Source: Martinezella tropici
GTDB lineage: Bacteria; Pseudomonadota; Alphaproteobacteria; Rhizobiales; Rhizobiaceae
Direction of reading: 5' to 3'
Assembly: GCF_003287875.1 (NCBI RefSeq)
Contig: NZ_QMKK01000020.1
Location: forward strand, 124,001 to 188,000
Length of the DNA: 64,000 bases
Shown in pieces: positions 36,035-44,114 of this stretch (positions are counted from its first letter, which is position 1; every line of letters starts with the position of its first letter). The position numbers and the translations under genes are program-made. Below the pieces are notes generated by a model, which worked only from the letters and a program-made list of their open reading frames with translations, did not search any database and had not been told where the DNA came from.

Positions 36035-36115
36035 TTGTTGAAATGAGCTACGCCGGTCGCAACGACCGGCGTGGGTATAAGAAATCATATCTTCGTTCTG
36101 CGCGCGGGAGTGCCA

Positions 36116-36790
36116 ATGTCTTTCGTCGATACCTTCTTCAATTCCGACGTCATGATCTCGGCATTTCCTCAGCTGGTGCGCGGGCTTTGGATGACCATCG
36201 CGCTCGGCGTGGTCAGCATCCTGATCGGCGTGACGGGCGGCCTCGTCATCAGCCTGATCCGCCTCTATGCCCCCAAGCCGCTGCAACTCCTGATGATCGC
36301 CTATATCGACATCATGCGCGCCATGCCGATGCTCGTCGTGCTGATCCTCATCTACTACGCGCTGCCTTTCATCGGCATCAGCTTTTCCGCCTGGTGGTCT
36401 GCGATCCTCGGCTTCTCGATCGTGCTGGCGGCCTATTCGGCAGAAGTCTTCCGCTCAGGGATAGAAAGCGTACCACGCGGCCAGTTCGAAGCCGCCGCAG
36501 CACTTGGCATTCCCTTCCTGATCACGCTCTACAAGGTCGTGCTGCCGCAGGCGGTTCGCATCGTCATCCCGCCGACGACGAGCAACTGCGTGTCCATGTT
36601 CAAGGATACGTCGCTCGCGTCGACCGTGGCTTTGCCGGAACTGCTAAAAGAAGGGCAGAATGCCCAAGGCCTCTATGCCAACCCATCGCCGCTGATCATG
36701 GCCGCGCTAATCTATATCATCCTGCTCTGGCCGATGGTGCGCCTCGTCAGCGTGCTCGAGAAGAAATTCAAGAACGAGCGGGCTAGATAA
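36116..36790 (+). CDS. amino-acid ABC transporter permease
   Basis: A 224-residue inner-membrane permease of the HisM/GlnP family with about five helices. The FMQ-type membrane segment LVRGLWMTIALGVVSILIG and the ATPase-coupling EAA loop (FEAAAALGIPFLITLYKVVLPQA) are present. GGGAG lies five bases before the ATG. It forms an uptake operon with the binding protein at 35226, but no ATPase gene follows. The next gene is a convergent MarR regulator, so an ATPase from elsewhere must serve it. Confidence 0.9.
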   Translation: MSFVDTFFNSDVMISAFPQLVRGLWMTIALGVVSILIGVTGGLVISLIRLYAPKPLQLLMIAYIDIMRAMPMLVVLILIYYALPFIGISFSAWWSAILGFSIVLAAYSAEVFRSGIESVPRGQFEAAAALGIPFLITLYKVVLPQAVRIVIPPTTSNCVSMFKDTSLASTVALPELLKEGQNAQGLYANPSPLIMAALIYIILLWPMVRLVSVLEKKFKNERAR

Positions 36791-36799
36791 GCACCGTCT

Positions 36800-37315
36800 T
36801 CAGTCGAAGTCGGCACCGGAAAGATGGTTGCTGACTGAGGACTTCACCGCGCCGATATCCCGCCACAACTCGCTGACGATCGCGGGCTCCACATCCGCCA
36901 TCAAGTCGCGCAGCCAGCCTTCATGGGCAGCGGCCATGGCGCTGAATTGAGTTTCGCCCTTCTCCGTCAGCTTCGCGACCGTCACGCGCCGGTCGCCGTC
37001 GGGCGTCACGCGCTGCACAAGGCCATCCGCTTCCAGCCGCTCGACAAGACCAGTAACATTGCCATTGGTGACCATGGTGCGCTTCGAAAGCTCCCCAAGC
37101 CGCAGACCCTCGCGTTCGCGATAGAGCTGCGCCATCAGGTCGAATTGCGGCAAGGTCGCGCCGAACTCATTGCGCAGCCGGCGACGAATTTCCTGCGAGA
37201 TCAGCTTCGTGGTCGAGAGCATGCGCAACCAGAGCCGCAACTCCAGCTTTTTGCCTTCCTGCGCGCCCTGAACGATGATCTCCAGGTCAACGGTTGCACT
37301 TTCCGGTTCTGCCAT
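36800..37315 (-). CDS. MarR family transcriptional regulator (first of two in the island)
   Basis: A 171-residue MarR protein with a winged helix around LRLGELSKRTMVTNGNVTGLVERLEADGLV and the wing VTPDGDRRVTVAKLTEKG. It lies between the uptake genes and the first FAD oxidoreductase. Two dyads upstream of its start (37343-37383) suggest autoregulation. In several bacteria MarR proteins control aromatic or auxin catabolic loci, which fits this island. The ATG at 37315 follows an in-frame GTG at 37318. Confidence 0.88.
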   Translation of the reverse strand: MAEPESATVDLEIIVQGAQEGKKLELRLWLRMLSTTKLISQEIRRRLRNEFGATLPQFDLMAQLYREREGLRLGELSKRTMVTNGNVTGLVERLEADGLVQRVTPDGDRRVTVAKLTEKGETQFSAMAAAHEGWLRDLMADVEPAIVSELWRDIGAVKSSVSNHLSGADFD

Positions 37316-37342
37316 CACGCCAGCTCAATTCAATGCTCTGCA

Positions 37343-37383
37343 TTCACGATGTGAACGATCTAGGGACCGACATTTGAAATGTC
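37343..37383. promoter_or_regulatory. two dyads upstream of the MarR gene
   Basis: TTCACGATGTGAA (37343-37355) is a 5-bp-arm dyad and GACATTTGAAATGTC (37369-37383) is a perfect 7-bp-arm dyad with one central base. Both lie within 70 bases of the MarR start, as expected for autorepression. They differ from the TTTTAAGCTTAAAA family. Confidence 0.5.
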
Positions 37384-37412
37384 AAAGGTTTACGCGTCAA
37401 GCCAAATGGTGC

Positions 37413-38981
37413 TTATTTGGCCAGCATTTTCCCCAGCATGAAACCGGAGCCTGCCCCCGTTCCCGCACCCGGCCATGTCGAAGCCCCGCACATATACAGA
37501 GATGCCACGGGCGTCCGGTAATGCGAATAGCCGGCAACGGGGCGGAACAGGAAATTCTGGTCGAGATGATGGCTGCCCGAGAGATTATCGCCGCCGACAA
37601 GGTTCGGATTCTCGTGCTCGAGATCGATAGGTGAAAAAACAGAACGGCCCAGTATCTTGCCGCGCAAGCCTGGGGCATAGCGTTCGACGATATCGAGAAC
37701 GCGCGCTGCATAGGCATCCTTGATCTCGTCCCAGCTTGTGCCGGTGATCTCGCCGGCCGCATCGCCATGGAATTCCGCCGGCAGGACACGCACCTGTATC
37801 CAGAGCACATGCTGCCCGGCCGGCGCGCGCGACGAGTCGATGGCCGTCGGCTGCCCGACCACCAGCGCAGGTTCGGCCGGCAGGAGGCCGCCCATCGCCT
37901 CGGCATAGACACGCGACATCATTTCAAGATCCGGCGCGATATGCACATAGGCGAAATTCTGCAGCGCCTGGCCCGCCGTCCAATCCGGAAGACCCGACAG
38001 CGCCAGATGAATCATCATCGTGCCGGGTCCAGCCCGGAAGCGGGACACCTTGCCGTCGAACTCCCGGCGTGATGGGTCTTGTTCCAGAAGCTTGCCAAAC
38101 AGGATCTGCGGATGGACATTGGCGATGACCGCCCGCTTCGCCTCGTAGCGGCGTCCATCGGCCAGCACGACACCCGTCGCCCTGCCGCCCGACGTGACGA
38201 TCTTGTCGACGCGCGTTCCCAGCATCAGCTCGCCGCCCTTGCTCGTCAGCACGGCAGCCATCGCCTTGATAATCGTATCGGCTCCGCCCTTGCCGATCAC
38301 CATGCCGAATGCCTGATTGGCCATGGATTCGAGATAGGGAAACAGCGCACCGCCGGCGACATCGGGCGCAAAGTCGAGATGCAGCCCCCAGGCGGCCATC
38401 ATCGTCTTGAGCTTGGTATTCTGGAAACGGGCATCGAGAAAATCACGCGGCGAGGCAAAGAGCATCCGGGCGGTATCGTACACCCAGCCCATCCCCTTTT
38501 TGCGCCAAGCCTTCCAGACGACCTTGGCCGCGGCCATAGATGGCATGGGCGAGCCGAGCAGACCGAAAATATGCGGGGCATCCGTCCCGAACTCAGAGAG
38601 CATGTTGCGCCAGGCGGCGGCATCCTGCGGCGAGATATCGGCGATGGCGCCGGCGGTCTTCTCAAGATCAGTGCTGACGCCGAGATAGGTGTTGTCACGA
38701 AAGACACTCGCGAAGCAATCCGACGCAGGCACGAAGCCCAGACCTTCGGCCAATAGCTCGTTCTTATACTGCGCGAAGAAGGCAGAGCCGGCGAACATGG
38801 AGAGATTCATGGCACAGAGATCATGCCGAAAGCCGGGCAGCGTCACCTCGCGCGTCTTGACCGCACCGCCAGGCTCCGCATTGCCCTCGATGACAGCCAC
38901 TTTCCAGCCCCTGGAAGCCAAATGCACGGCCGCCGCCAAGCCATTATGGCCTGCCCCCACTATGATCGCATCATAGCTCAT
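37413..38981 (-). CDS. FAD-dependent oxidoreductase, phytoene-desaturase/PYROXD2-like (copy 1)
   Basis: A 522-residue flavoprotein. The dinucleotide-binding motif AIIVGAGHNGLAAAVHLASRG at residues 5-25 and the IEGNAEPGGAVKTRE loop identify the CrtI/NAD(P)-FAD oxidoreductase family. The C-terminal FAD contact is YMCGASTWPGAGTGAGSGFM. Most members are annotated only by similarity to phytoene dehydrogenase or human PYROXD2. A second copy (40234) flanks the isatin-hydrolase gene on the other side, so both may oxidise an indolic intermediate; this is inference. GAGGGGG precedes the ATG at 38981. A CTTTAAGCTTCAAG palindrome lies 55 bases upstream. Confidence 0.87.
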   Translation of the reverse strand: MSYDAIIVGAGHNGLAAAVHLASRGWKVAVIEGNAEPGGAVKTREVTLPGFRHDLCAMNLSMFAGSAFFAQYKNELLAEGLGFVPASDCFASVFRDNTYLGVSTDLEKTAGAIADISPQDAAAWRNMLSEFGTDAPHIFGLLGSPMPSMAAAKVVWKAWRKKGMGWVYDTARMLFASPRDFLDARFQNTKLKTMMAAWGLHLDFAPDVAGGALFPYLESMANQAFGMVIGKGGADTIIKAMAAVLTSKGGELMLGTRVDKIVTSGGRATGVVLADGRRYEAKRAVIANVHPQILFGKLLEQDPSRREFDGKVSRFRAGPGTMMIHLALSGLPDWTAGQALQNFAYVHIAPDLEMMSRVYAEAMGGLLPAEPALVVGQPTAIDSSRAPAGQHVLWIQVRVLPAEFHGDAAGEITGTSWDEIKDAYAARVLDIVERYAPGLRGKILGRSVFSPIDLEHENPNLVGGDNLSGSHHLDQNFLFRPVAGYSHYRTPVASLYMCGASTWPGAGTGAGSGFMLGKMLAK

Positions 38982-39380
38982 CGCTTGCCCCCTCTTTGAA
39001 TTGTGATTATTATTGTCATATGCATACATTCTGCGCTTTAAGCTTCAAGTATCTATAGGCGCGAATGATAGGATCATGGCACAACTATAGGTAGAAAATC
39101 TGCAAGCAGTCCCTGAGATTAACGTTCCTTTTCAGTATTTTATCGATCCAATCCGGCTTCGGATCGAAGCCCAATTTTGACCTCCGGAAGTAGCCTGCAA
39201 TGCTTGCAATATCATATATTGTGACATAGGCTCCCTTCATTCCGCCGCCGCGCGGGCCCGGTGCCAGGAGGAAAGGCACCCCGCGCCTGGCGATACTGAC
39301 TTCAAGCCTGATCCTGAACAAAAGACCCGCAGAAAGGCTCTTCCCATGGGATCATGCGACAACAAGGGGAACTCGAAAAC
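38982..39380. other. divergent promoter region between FAD oxidoreductase 1 and isatin hydrolase
   Basis: About 400 bases. The left half is AT-rich and contains TATGCATA (39019-39026) and the palindrome CTTTAAGCTTCAAG (39036-39049). A minus-strand frame at 39085-39321 could encode up to 78 residues, but it resembles nothing I know and its codon use is unlike the neighbours, so I do not call it a gene. The right half is GC-rich and leads into the hydrolase. Confidence 0.45.
39036..39049. promoter_or_regulatory. TTTTAAGCTTAAAA-like palindrome upstream of FAD oxidoreductase 1
   Basis: CTTTAAGCTTCAAG matches the palindrome at 33812 in 11 of 14 bases and is itself symmetric apart from one pair. 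It lies 55 bases upstream of the minus-strand FAD oxidoreductase start. Confidence 0.5.
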
Positions 39381-40163
39381 ATGACCGCTACCACACTCGC
39401 CAGCCTCGCCTCGGCCCTGCTTTCGGGCTCCGTCAAGGTCGTCGATCTCACGGCGCCGCTCGGCCCGGATACTCCGGTGCTCTACCTGCCGCCGCAGTTC
39501 GGCAAGAATACGCCGTCGGTCAAGGTGCACCAGATTTCCGAATATAACCAGGACGGCCCTTTCTGGGCGTGGAACTGGCTGGAACTCGGCGAGCACACCG
39601 GCACGCATTTCGATGCGCCCTGCCACTGGATTACCGGCAAGGACAATCCGAACAATACGACCGACACCATCCCGCCGCAGAATTTCGTTGCTCCGGTCAA
39701 TGTCATCGATCGCTCCAAGGAAGCAGCCGCCGACCCCGACTATCTGCTGACGGTCGAGAGCATCAAGGAATGGGAAGCTGAGAACGGCACGATAGAGGCC
39801 GGCAGCTGGGTGTTGCTGCGCACCGACTGGTACAAGCGCAACGGTTCGACCGAGACCTTCCTGAATGCCGATGAGAGCGGCCCCCACTCTCCCGGCCCGA
39901 CGGCCGAGGCGATCGAATATCTGCTGAGCAAGGGGATTATCGGCTGGGGTTCGGAAACGATCGGCACCGATGCCGGCTCGGCCGGTGGCATGAACCCGCC
40001 CTTCCCGGCGCACAACCTCATGCACAAGGCCAACCGCTATGGCCTCGCCAGTCTCTCAAACCTCGACCAGCTTCCCGCCAAGGGCGCCGTGCTGATCGCC
40101 GCTCCGCTGAAATTCGTCAAGGGCACCGGTTCGCCGGTTCGTGCACTGGCATTGATTGCATGA
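39381..40163 (+). CDS. cyclase-family metal hydrolase, probable isatin hydrolase
   Basis: A 260-residue Mn-type cyclase/kynurenine-formamidase-superfamily hydrolase. The metal motif HTGTHFDAPCHW (HxGTHxDxxxHW) lies near residues 74-85. Distinct stretches KVHQISEYNQDGPFWAWNW, GPHSPGPTAEAIEYLLS and NPPFPAHNLMHKANRYGLAS agree closely with the Labrenzia aggregata isatin hydrolase as I remember it. The reaction is isatin plus water to isatinate. Arylformamidase is the main alternative. AAGGGGAA precedes the ATG at 39381. It heads an operon with FAD oxidoreductase 2 and a MarR gene, and a downstream anthranilate pathway lies in the same island. Confidence 0.88.
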   Translation: MTATTLASLASALLSGSVKVVDLTAPLGPDTPVLYLPPQFGKNTPSVKVHQISEYNQDGPFWAWNWLELGEHTGTHFDAPCHWITGKDNPNNTTDTIPPQNFVAPVNVIDRSKEAAADPDYLLTVESIKEWEAENGTIEAGSWVLLRTDWYKRNGSTETFLNADESGPHSPGPTAEAIEYLLSKGIIGWGSETIGTDAGSAGGMNPPFPAHNLMHKANRYGLASLSNLDQLPAKGAVLIAAPLKFVKGTGSPVRALALIA

Positions 40164-40170
40164 TAGGCTG

Positions 40171-40203
40171 AAAGGACCGGAGCCCGGCGGGCTTCGGCCC
40201 TTT
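40171..40203 (+). terminator. 15-bp hairpin inside the isatin hydrolase operon
   Basis: AAAGGACCGGAGCCC and GGGCTTCGGCCCTTT pair in 13 positions plus one G-U, around a three-base loop, and end in CCCTTTCGTTC. It sits eight bases after the hydrolase stop and 31 bases before the FAD oxidoreductase 2 start. It may be an attenuator or partial terminator that lowers expression of the downstream genes. Confidence 0.5.
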
Positions 40204-40233
40204 CGTTCATCTTGCCTGTGAGGGGCAGCGGCA

Positions 40234-41823
40234 ATGGGCGATCATGATTACATCGTCGTCGGCAGCGGCATCAATGCGCTCGTCGCAGCCGCGATGCTCG
40301 GCAAAAAAGGCCACAAGGTGCTCGTCCTCGAGCGCAACGACCGCATCGGCGGTTGCCTGCGCACCGAAGAGATCACCGAACCCGGCTTCATCCATGACGT
40401 CATGGCAACGACCATGGTGCTGTTCCTCACTTCGCCGGCCTATGGCGCCATCGGTAAGGATCTCGAGGCGCGAGGCCTGGAATTTGCTCATGCCGAGCTT
40501 CCTACAGGCGTACTGCGACCCAACGGTTCGCATGTGATCTTTTCCAAGAACAGGCAGCGAAATATCGCCACCTTCGACGAGTTGTCGCTCGGTGACGGGC
40601 AAACCTTTTCCCGGGAGATGGAGGCCCTTGCCGCCGACGCGCCATTCCTGTTTTCCCTGCTTGGCGGTGCGTTGTGGTCCGGATCGACGCTGAAGACTGT
40701 TGCAAAGCAAGGCTGGAGCCGCGGACTGCGGAAGCTGGCTGCGTGGTTTGGCGAGGCCCTGACACCAGCGCGCGGCTATCTCGAAACCAGCTACAAGTCA
40801 GAGGATATCCATGCCCTCTGGGCGCCTTGGGTACTTCACTGCGGCCTAGGCCCCGAAAGCGCCTATTCCGCCGAGATGCTGAAGGTCATCGGCTTTGCGC
40901 TGGAGCTGGGCGGCGCCCCGATCGTCAAAGGCGGAGCCGCGAAACTGCTGGCCGCCTTCGAACGGCTGATTGCCGATAATGGCGGCGAAATCCGTGTGAG
41001 TGCCGATGTCGAGGCCATCGTTCCAGGCCCCAACCGCCGCGCCGGCGGCGTGCGCCTCGTAGATGGCGAGATATTAAGAGCAAAAGCCGGAGTGATCTGT
41101 TCCGTGACCCCCAACCAGCTCTACGAGCGGCTGATCGGAGATTGGCCGGATTCGCTGCCGGCCGAGATAAAATCCGGCGTCGCCGGCTATCGCTATGGCA
41201 AGGGCGACATGCAGATCCATTACGCCCTTTCCGAGCCGCCGCGCTGGAAAGCCGATGCCGAGCTCGGCAAGGTAGCGCTGCTGCATCTGACCCCGGGCCT
41301 CGACGGCGTCTCGCGCGCCGCCAACGAATGTGAGCGCGGCCTATTGCCTGCCGAGCCCACCGTCTGCGTCGGCCAGCCCATCGCGCTCGACCCCAGCCGC
41401 GCGCCGGATGGCAAATCGATCCTCTGGCTGCAGCTTCCCGAAGCGCCGCGCCACATCAAAGGCGATGCCGCGGGCGAGATCGAAACGCCGGAGGACGGCC
41501 GCTGGACAGAGGAGGTGCGCGAGCGCTACGCCGACCGCATCGAAGCCCTGCTTGCGCACCATATCGAGAATTTTGCAAGCATCAAGCTCGCGCGCCGCGC
41601 TTATTCCCCGGGTGATCTGGAAGCGATGAACATGAACCTTGTCGGCGGCGACCCCTATGGAGGCTATTGCGGCCTCGACCAGTTTTTCATCTGGCGTCCC
41701 CTCAAGTCATCTGTTAACCACCGCACCCACATACCACGCCTCTACCACATCGGTGCTTCGGTGCATCCCGGTGCCGGCCTCGGTGGGGGCTCCGGCTTCC
41801 TGCTCGCATCGTCGCTGAAGTAA
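40234..41823 (+). CDS. FAD-dependent oxidoreductase, phytoene-desaturase/PYROXD2-like (copy 2)
   Basis: A 529-residue paralogue of the protein at 37413. It has the FAD motif YIVVGSGINALVAAAMLGKKG near residue 6, the LERNDRIGGCLRTEE loop and the C-terminal YHIGASVHPGAGLGGGSGF. The middle carries WAPWVLHCGLGPESAYSAEM. The substrate is unknown. Its position between isatin hydrolase and a MarR gene points to oxidation or desaturation of an indolic or oxindole compound, which is inference. GAGGGG lies ten bases before the ATG. The MarR gene follows after 24 bases. Confidence 0.87.
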   Translation: MGDHDYIVVGSGINALVAAAMLGKKGHKVLVLERNDRIGGCLRTEEITEPGFIHDVMATTMVLFLTSPAYGAIGKDLEARGLEFAHAELPTGVLRPNGSHVIFSKNRQRNIATFDELSLGDGQTFSREMEALAADAPFLFSLLGGALWSGSTLKTVAKQGWSRGLRKLAAWFGEALTPARGYLETSYKSEDIHALWAPWVLHCGLGPESAYSAEMLKVIGFALELGGAPIVKGGAAKLLAAFERLIADNGGEIRVSADVEAIVPGPNRRAGGVRLVDGEILRAKAGVICSVTPNQLYERLIGDWPDSLPAEIKSGVAGYRYGKGDMQIHYALSEPPRWKADAELGKVALLHLTPGLDGVSRAANECERGLLPAEPTVCVGQPIALDPSRAPDGKSILWLQLPEAPRHIKGDAAGEIETPEDGRWTEEVRERYADRIEALLAHHIENFASIKLARRAYSPGDLEAMNMNLVGGDPYGGYCGLDQFFIWRPLKSSVNHRTHIPRLYHIGASVHPGAGLGGGSGFLLASSLK

Positions 41824-41847
41824 CACGTTTCCGGAGGAATATCGTCG

Positions 41848-42354
41848 ATGGAAGAACGGTTTTCAGGCACCGTTTTGAGGCGCAAGCGGGATGAGAACGC
41901 AAAGCGCCCGACCATGGGCGAAATCGGCCTCAATCACTTCGCACCCTATTTGATGAACCGGCTGATGGCCCGCTGGAATGCCAACCTTTCGGAAGAGCTG
42001 CGCGAATACGACATGACGACCGCGAAGATGCGCGCGCTTGCCGTCCTCAGCGTCTCCTCCAGCGTCACCATCAACGAACTCTCCGTCTTTGCCGTCACCG
42101 AACAATCGACGATGAGCCGCACTTTGGACTCGCTCGAGCAGCAGGGCTATATCCGCCGTCAGCCGCGCGCCGAAGACATGCGCATCCGCGATGTCTCGAT
42201 CACCGAGGAAGGCCGCGCAGCCTTCGAGAAGGTCTGGCCGACCATGTACGACCTATTCCTGCAGATGTTCGACGGCGTCGACGAAGCCGAATACCGCACC
42301 TTCATCTCGACCCTGCACAAGGTGCTGCACAATATCAGGAAGCACGAGATCTGA
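41848..42354 (+). CDS. MarR family transcriptional regulator (second of two)
   Basis: A 168-residue MarR protein. The winged helix includes VTINELSVFAVTEQSTMSRTLDSLEQQGYI and the wing PRAEDMRIRDVSITEEG. It is the last gene of the isatin-hydrolase/FAD-oxidoreductase operon, 24 bases after the preceding stop, with GGAGGAA nine bases before the ATG. Co-transcription with the catabolic genes suggests feedback control. It and the MarR at 36800 are the two candidates for the TTTTAAGCTTAAAA sites. Confidence 0.88.
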   Translation: MEERFSGTVLRRKRDENAKRPTMGEIGLNHFAPYLMNRLMARWNANLSEELREYDMTTAKMRALAVLSVSSSVTINELSVFAVTEQSTMSRTLDSLEQQGYIRRQPRAEDMRIRDVSITEEGRAAFEKVWPTMYDLFLQMFDGVDEAEYRTFISTLHKVLHNIRKHEI

Positions 42355-42375
42355 GGAGATCGGGGGCCGTGGCCA

Positions 42376-42526
42376 CCTCGTGGTTCGAGGCCCTGCCGCC
42401 TACGCTGCGGCTTCGACGTCAGAGCACCTTACCATGAGGTGGAGAGAGTTGCCCGACCAAGCGAAAAAGATCAGTCCTCATGGTGAGGTGCGCAGGTCCA
42501 TCGGACCGGAGCCTCGAACCACGAGG
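42376..42526. repeat. RIME-like rhizobial intergenic palindromic element
   Basis: Two nested inverted repeats. The outer arms CCTCGTGGTTCGAGGC (42376-42391) and GCCTCGAACCACGAGG (42511-42526) are perfect over 16 bp. The inner arms at 42425-42439 and 42476-42490 match in 14 of 15. This layout and sequence resemble the RIME elements of rhizobia. It lies between convergent genes and may also end transcription. Confidence 0.75.
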
Positions 42527-42545
42527 GCGGGTGATTGACCCCGTC

Positions 42546-44105
42546 TCATAGCGTCTCTACAGTCTTCAGCGCCCCATCAAGCGCAACACCCTTCTCGTCC
42601 AGTAGTGCCGCCTGCCGGAGCCGCCGCATCCAGGCGGCACCATCCTCGCGGTCACGCAGCATCGGCAGCGCCGACATGACCCGATCGAACTTCGACAGCC
42701 CCCGCGCATGCGTATCGGAATAGCCTTTGACGAGGCGGCGGTTACCGAGCACTTCGACGGCGAGATCGTAATTCACGGCCAGCAAATTGGAGGCCGCCGC
42801 AAGCCAGGCCTCGCGATGCTCGACCTCTCGCGCATGACGCAGCGTGCCGCGACGGATACGGCGTAATGCCGAGACCATATAGAGGCTGAGGAACCAGAAC
42901 AGCGTGCCGGTCTGAACGCGGCGTCCCTTGTTGATGAAGCGGTCGAGCCGCGCAAACAGGCGCGGCCGGCTTTCGATCCAGAGACCCATCGCCTTCGGCA
43001 TGGTGCCGCAGACTTCATCCATGCGCGGATGCATGTATTCGGTCATGTAGACGATCTGGTCGTCCTTGGCGCCGACTTCCTTACGAACGCGCTCGAAGCG
43101 GGAACCGCGCACCTTCAGATCGGCAACGCGGATGACATCGTCATAAGCCATGGCGACGGCGACATACTTCGCCGCCTGCACGGTGAAGGCGAAATCCCTG
43201 TTCGCGCCGCCGGCCTTGCGATCCAGCTCATGAAGTGCCGCGACACGGCTCAAATACTCATCGGCATAGGCCGGGTCCTGATAATCGGTCAGCCTCTTGA
43301 CGCCGGCAAACAGCAGCGGCCAGGCAACTTCCGGAAATTCCGAGCGGATGCGATTGACCAGCCGATCCAGAGCCGGATGACCGGCCGTCTCGGGCAGAGC
43401 ATCGAAATGCTTCGGCGGCGTTGCGGAAACCGCATCGCGCGGCTTCTCCTTGACACGCTCAAAGGCGGCGTTGAATGCTTTCAGGCTAGGCTCGATGCCC
43501 TTGCCGCCGGCGCGTATCATCGCTTCGAAAGCCTGCTTGCCGAACGGCAGCGCACCTGAGCCGGCCAGAGCGCCGAACATGGAAGCCGAAATCACACTGC
43601 CGTTCCTAACGGCCATCGTTTCCATATCGAAGGCGATGGTGCGCTTGGCGGCGAAATCCGTAGCGTCGACCACCACCTCGGCATTGCCGATGCCATCGCC
43701 CGGCTTTTCCTTTTCCGCAACCGCAAAGGAGCGGTGCGTCGAGGCGATCAGCAGCGTCTTGTCCGGCGTGACCAAGCCGCGCAACACAGAGCGGCCAGCC
43801 TCCATCAACTCGGCCGCCATGACGACATCGACATCGCCCGGCGTCGGCATCAGCGAAAAGATCGGCGCGTGGCCATCCTTGGCCGGCAGCATCTCGATAT
43901 AATAGATCGTCGCACCGGTACGCTGGGCAACGCCGGGCACAGAGGTCGTCTGCGCCATCCAGCCCTCAGCTTCCGCAAGTCCAACGATCCAGTCGGCCAG
44001 GACGCCGCCGCCCTGCCCGCCCATGGCGAGGATGGCAAGCGACAGCGGCTTATCCGTCGAAAGCCTGGCAGCGCCGAGATCACTCATGCTCACATGCTCG
44101 TTCAT
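42546..44105 (-). CDS. indolepyruvate oxidoreductase subunit beta family protein
   Basis: A 519-residue protein. The N-terminal 190 residues form the gamma-type domain of 2-oxoacid:ferredoxin oxidoreductases (LAILAMGGQGGGVLADWIVGLAE, residues 18-40). A long C-terminal extension (DUF6537-like) continues the subunit, as in the long IorB-type proteins of proteobacteria. With the alpha subunit it would decarboxylate an aryl 2-oxoacid to an acyl-CoA and reduce ferredoxin. It starts nine bases after the alpha gene, with GAGGGGG as ribosome-binding site, so the two form one operon. Confidence 0.9.
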   Translation of the reverse strand: MNEHVSMSDLGAARLSTDKPLSLAILAMGGQGGGVLADWIVGLAEAEGWMAQTTSVPGVAQRTGATIYYIEMLPAKDGHAPIFSLMPTPGDVDVVMAAELMEAGRSVLRGLVTPDKTLLIASTHRSFAVAEKEKPGDGIGNAEVVVDATDFAAKRTIAFDMETMAVRNGSVISASMFGALAGSGALPFGKQAFEAMIRAGGKGIEPSLKAFNAAFERVKEKPRDAVSATPPKHFDALPETAGHPALDRLVNRIRSEFPEVAWPLLFAGVKRLTDYQDPAYADEYLSRVAALHELDRKAGGANRDFAFTVQAAKYVAVAMAYDDVIRVADLKVRGSRFERVRKEVGAKDDQIVYMTEYMHPRMDEVCGTMPKAMGLWIESRPRLFARLDRFINKGRRVQTGTLFWFLSLYMVSALRRIRRGTLRHAREVEHREAWLAAASNLLAVNYDLAVEVLGNRRLVKGYSDTHARGLSKFDRVMSALPMLRDREDGAAWMRRLRQAALLDEKGVALDGALKTVETL

Positions 44106-44114
44106 AGCGCCCCC

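Noticed and set aside
39085-39321. 78-codon minus-strand frame in the FAD oxidoreductase/isatin hydrolase gap
   Set aside because: No ribosome-binding site, no known family, mixed composition across its length, and it lies in a promoter region. It could be a decayed fragment, but I cannot support it.
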